Positions 5,168-7,319 of a stretch of 7,319 bases of DNA are shown here, one piece after another; position 1 is the stretch's first letter, and each line of letters opens with the position of its first letter. Origin of the DNA: an uncultured Traorella sp. (GTDB taxonomy: Bacteria > Bacillota_I > Bacilli_A > Erysipelotrichales > Erysipelotrichaceae). Position numbers and translations under genes: made by a program. The notes below the pieces were generated by a model. The model did no database searches and was not told where the DNA came from. It saw only the letters and a program-made list of their open reading frames with translations. The stretch spans positions 1 to 7,319 of the forward strand of contig CAMEIZ010000093.1 of assembly GCA_945919165.1 (NCBI GenBank), read 5' to 3'.

Positions 5168-5196
5168 ACTTTATCACAATCGCTTTTTTTAGTCAA
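5168..5196 (-). promoter_or_regulatory. Extended -10 promoter for rpmG-secE-nusG, overlapping the sigH stop
   Basis: On the minus strand TTGACT (5196-5191) is separated by exactly 17 bases from TAAAGT (5173-5168), with TG one base ahead of the -10. The -35 contains the last sense codon and the stop of sigH. Transcription would start near 5161, about 20 bases before the rpmG ATG. This gives the translation and secretion genes their own promoter as well as readthrough from cysS. Confidence 0.75.
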
Positions 5197-5794
5197 TGTA
5201 ACTCAATAAAACTTTTCGTGTCTTCTTCATAACATAATGAACTCTTTTTGTATTGACACATAACAGCAATGCAATTTCTTTTTGTGTGTAGCCTTCAATC
5301 TTTAACTTTATGATCTGAAACTCACTTTCTTTCAAAACATCCTGTAAATACTTTAAAAGTGTTTCTTCATGATACCAGTTTAAAATTTTATGGCCTTCAA
5401 ATTCATGACGTGTATTACTCATCCTGTCGATGCGATAAACAGCACCTTCATCCATCACTTTTTCATCTAAGCGAAGTGCTCTTGCATCCTCATAGTTTTG
5501 TCTGCCTCTTTTTCCTCTGATATATTTTCGTACGCCCATTTCAATACATTTCTGTGAATATATTGCAAATGAACAGTTTAAATCATCACGATAAGCATAA
5601 ATTGACTGATATAATTCCAGATATCCAAGCTGAATGATATCATCCATTTCATCACTGCGTTCTAGCTTATAATCCGTTCTGTCCAGAATAGCTTTGCTAA
5701 TGAAATAAACACTACGGCGATATCGCTCCATTAACATCTCTAAAGCTTCTTCATCTTGCTGATAAATGTAATACAGCAGTTCATAATCATTCAT
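5189..5794 (-). CDS. sigH: RNA polymerase sigma-70 family factor, SigH-like
   Basis: An alternative sigma factor of 201 residues. Region 2 (about 15-97) contains EEALEMLMERYRR, the DDIIQLGYLELYQSIYAYR core-binding segment and a basic KYIRGKRGR stretch near the -10-binding helix. Region 4 (about 155-195) has the helix-turn-helix EGYTQKEIALLLCVNTKRVH. The position between rlmB and rpmG is that of Bacillus sigH (sigma-H, stationary phase, competence and sporulation), which is why I use the symbol. The protein is shorter and divergent, so its regulon may differ. The start at 5794 is chosen over an upstream ATG at 5878 because TAGGAGG lies six bases before it and the longer form would overlap rlmB. 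The gene rae1 (yacP) is absent between it and rlmB. Confidence 0.85.
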   Translation of the reverse strand: MNDYELLYYIYQQDEEALEMLMERYRRSVYFISKAILDRTDYKLERSDEMDDIIQLGYLELYQSIYAYRDDLNCSFAIYSQKCIEMGVRKYIRGKRGRQNYEDARALRLDEKVMDEGAVYRIDRMSNTRHEFEGHKILNWYHEETLLKYLQDVLKESEFQIIKLKIEGYTQKEIALLLCVNTKRVHYVMKKTRKVLLSYID

Positions 5795-5813
5795 GTGACC
5801 TCCTATTTGTTCG

Positions 5814-6542
5814 TCACATAACAGGATTTCGTTTTGAATATATCTCATAAAGGAAGATGCCGCATGCAACAGATGCATTGAGTGATGTCACCTTTCCCAC
5901 CATTGGCAATGCTGCCATATAATCGCATTGCCTTGAAACAAGCTCAGAAATTCCAAATCCTTCTGAACCAACAACAAGAACCAGCGGTACATCCGCTTGA
6001 ATCTGACGATAATCGATTGCTTTTTTCGCATCAGCTCCCACAACCCAAAAGCCTTTTTCTTTTAAATACTGAAGACTCTGTGAAAGATTCGTTACAACAC
6101 TGACCTTAACTGTATCAATTGCCCCTGTTGATGTTTTCGCAACTGTTGCATTTAAAGAAACACTTCGATGTTTTCCAATAATGACACCATCTGCTCCGAC
6201 ACAATCACAGGTTCTTAATATTGCTCCCAAATTTTGCGGATCTTCCAATCCATCCAGCATAACAAAAAGCGGCAATTTCCCTTCAGGAATAGTTGAGATC
6301 AATTCATCTAAGGTATATGTCTTGTATTCATCGATAGAACATGCAATACCCTGATGATGTTCAGTTTTTAACAGTGAATCCATTTTTTTTCTTGGAAGTG
6401 AACGAATTGGAGCTTTAGAAGCAGAAATCAGTTTTAAGATTTCTTTGTCTTTAAAGCCTTCGCCTATGACGATTTCATAGATTTTCTTATTGTCATTTAA
6501 AATCTGACGAACAACGTTTTTTCCATATACATATTGTGCCAT
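5814..6542 (-). CDS. rlmB: 23S rRNA (guanosine-2'-O)-methyltransferase RlmB (SpoU family)
   Basis: Transfers a methyl group from S-adenosylmethionine to the 2'-hydroxyl of a guanosine in 23S rRNA. The 242-residue product has an N-terminal substrate-binding domain (VYGKNVVRQIL, about 5-15; EHHQGIACSIDEY, about 61-73) and the knotted SPOUT domain with its three motifs: LDGLEDPQNLGAILRT (97-111), VVGSEGFGIS (190-199) and LPMVGKVTSLNASVA (212-226). The start at 6542 is chosen because GGGAG lies about nine bases upstream and MAQYVYGKN is the usual N-terminus; the longer form from 6596 would overlap mrnC. The mrnC stop is one base upstream. Confidence 0.95.
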   Translation of the reverse strand: MAQYVYGKNVVRQILNDNKKIYEIVIGEGFKDKEILKLISASKAPIRSLPRKKMDSLLKTEHHQGIACSIDEYKTYTLDELISTIPEGKLPLFVMLDGLEDPQNLGAILRTCDCVGADGVIIGKHRSVSLNATVAKTSTGAIDTVKVSVVTNLSQSLQYLKEKGFWVVGADAKKAIDYRQIQADVPLVLVVGSEGFGISELVSRQCDYMAALPMVGKVTSLNASVACGIFLYEIYSKRNPVM

Positions 6543-6543
6543 A

Positions 6544-6927
6544 TTATTTCGCTCCCAGCATAATAACTTCGTTCCAAAGTTTTTCAAGTTTTCCACACTG
6601 TTGACTCAAATAGTAATACCCAATAATTGCTTCAAAACCGGTAGCCAGACGATAAGTGGTTACATCAGCATTTTTTGCAATGGTTTTGGTTTGCGCATTT
6701 CGTCCACGTTTGATTATTTCAATTTCTTCTTCATCAAAAAATTTTTTTTCAAGCAAAGTCTCTAGATAATAGGCCTGTGCTTTCGCACTGACATAATGCG
6801 ATGTCATTTTTTGAAGATCATTTGGTTTTTGATAGCCCTCTTTGACTAACCTTTCACGTACCCACAATGTCATGACAGCATCGCCGATAAAAGCCAATGT
6901 CGTACCATTATAAGGGACAATTTCCAT
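6544..6927 (-). CDS. mrnC: Mini-ribonuclease III (23S rRNA maturation)
   Basis: Mini-III is a dimeric RNase III lacking the double-stranded RNA-binding domain; it trims 23S rRNA ends in Bacillota. The 127-residue protein is only the catalytic domain. It has the RNase III signature LAFIGDAV with catalytic D16, the KRGRNAQT segment (73-80), and TGFEAIIGYYYL (96-107) with metal-binding E99. AAGGAG lies seven bases before the ATG, which shares one base with the cysS stop (TAATG), so the two are translationally coupled. rlmB follows after one base. Confidence 0.95.
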   Translation of the reverse strand: MEIVPYNGTTLAFIGDAVMTLWVRERLVKEGYQKPNDLQKMTSHYVSAKAQAYYLETLLEKKFFDEEEIEIIKRGRNAQTKTIAKNADVTTYRLATGFEAIIGYYYLSQQCGKLEKLWNEVIMLGAK

Positions 6928-7319
6928 TACAGTACTCCTTTTTCAATCAACTTCTGACGATAAATATCAGCTGTTTGAAAATCTTTGACAGCTTTTGCGT
7001 CATTCCACTTTTGATAAAGATCAAAGCTTTCTTCATCTAAGACTGTTCTTTCAATTTTGATACCTAATACATACATCATGCCTTCTAATGCTGCAACCAG
7101 CTCAGACACTCTTTCAGCATCAATCTCACGGACACGCAAAGAAGCATTCAACTGCTTATTAGTTTCGAAAACGACACTAAAAGCATTAGGAGTATTTAAA
7201 TCATCACTCATGGCTTCAAGGAATGAATTCCACAGTTTTTCATCTTTTTTATCCTTGAATTCTTTGTGAAGCAACGCCATTTTTACACATGCCTGCTTAT
7301 AGCTTGATAAGATTTTATT
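6927..7319 (-). CDS. cysS: Cysteinyl-tRNA synthetase, C-terminal part (5' end outside the window)
   Basis: The frame stays open to base 7319, giving the last 130 residues of an enzyme that charges tRNA-Cys and is usually about 450-470 residues. The block MSDDLNTPNAFSVVFE is the hallmark of the CysRS helical domain after the catalytic core. The helical and anticodon-binding regions follow, ending NDAKAVKDFQTADIYRQKLI and a short KGVL tail. Many CysRS proteins extend some ten or more residues further with an 'EDTPQGTRW'-like tail, which is absent here. The stop overlaps the mrnC start, which agrees with the standard Bacillota cysS-mrnC-rlmB order. Confidence 0.95.
   Translation of the reverse strand, partial: NKILSSYKQACVKMALLHKEFKDKKDEKLWNSFLEAMSDDLNTPNAFSVVFETNKQLNASLRVREIDAERVSELVAALEGMMYVLGIKIERTVLDEESFDLYQKWNDAKAVKDFQTADIYRQKLIEKGVL

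Noticed and set aside
5882..6103. Plus-strand frame of 73 codons
   Set aside because: It is antisense to the conserved SPOUT motifs of rlmB.
7057..7269. Plus-strand frame of 70 codons
   Set aside because: It is antisense to the cysS hallmark DDLNTPNAF region.

Overview
The window is AT-rich DNA from a low-GC Gram-positive bacterium (Bacillota). The best clue is the core order cysS-mrnC-rlmB-sigH-rpmG-secE-nusG, a classical Bacillota arrangement. Protein style (compact RlmB, 49-residue L33, AgrA/LytTR and GHKL signalling pair) suggests a gut-type member such as Erysipelotrichia, but that placement is inference. Nearly every gene reads on the minus strand, so the biological order runs from right to left.

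Right half (7319 to 4224): a tight housekeeping operon. The 3' part of cysS overlaps mrnC by one base, and rlmB, sigH, rpmG, secE and nusG follow with gaps of 1 to 48 bases. The Bacillus gene rae1/yacP, usually found between rlmB and sigH, is absent. A good extended -10 promoter overlaps the end of sigH and can drive rpmG-secE-nusG separately. The unit ends at a strong intrinsic terminator whose hairpin contains the nusG stop codon. The usual rplK-rplA genes do not follow.

Middle (4223 to 1890): a two-component system of a LytTR response regulator and a GHKL histidine kinase joined by an ATGA overlap. Two things stand out. The regulator's receiver domain is encoded upstream of the first canonical start codon, and the codon aligned with the expected Met is ATA. 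The kinase's ectodomain resembles the MacB/FtsX-type periplasmic core domain of ABC permeases rather than a usual sensor domain.

Left (1889 to 1): an IS110-family element on the plus strand, with an internally deleted transposase and a structured 5' noncoding region where IS110 bridge RNAs lie, sits between the kinase and a small lipoprotein gene. After the lipoprotein comes a promoter and the first 21 codons of an ABC transporter ATPase that runs off the window. Kinase, lipoprotein and ABC transporter are read in the same direction. I infer that they form one envelope-sensing and export module, interrupted by the IS110 insertion, in which the kinase may sense through a fold shared with its partner transporter.
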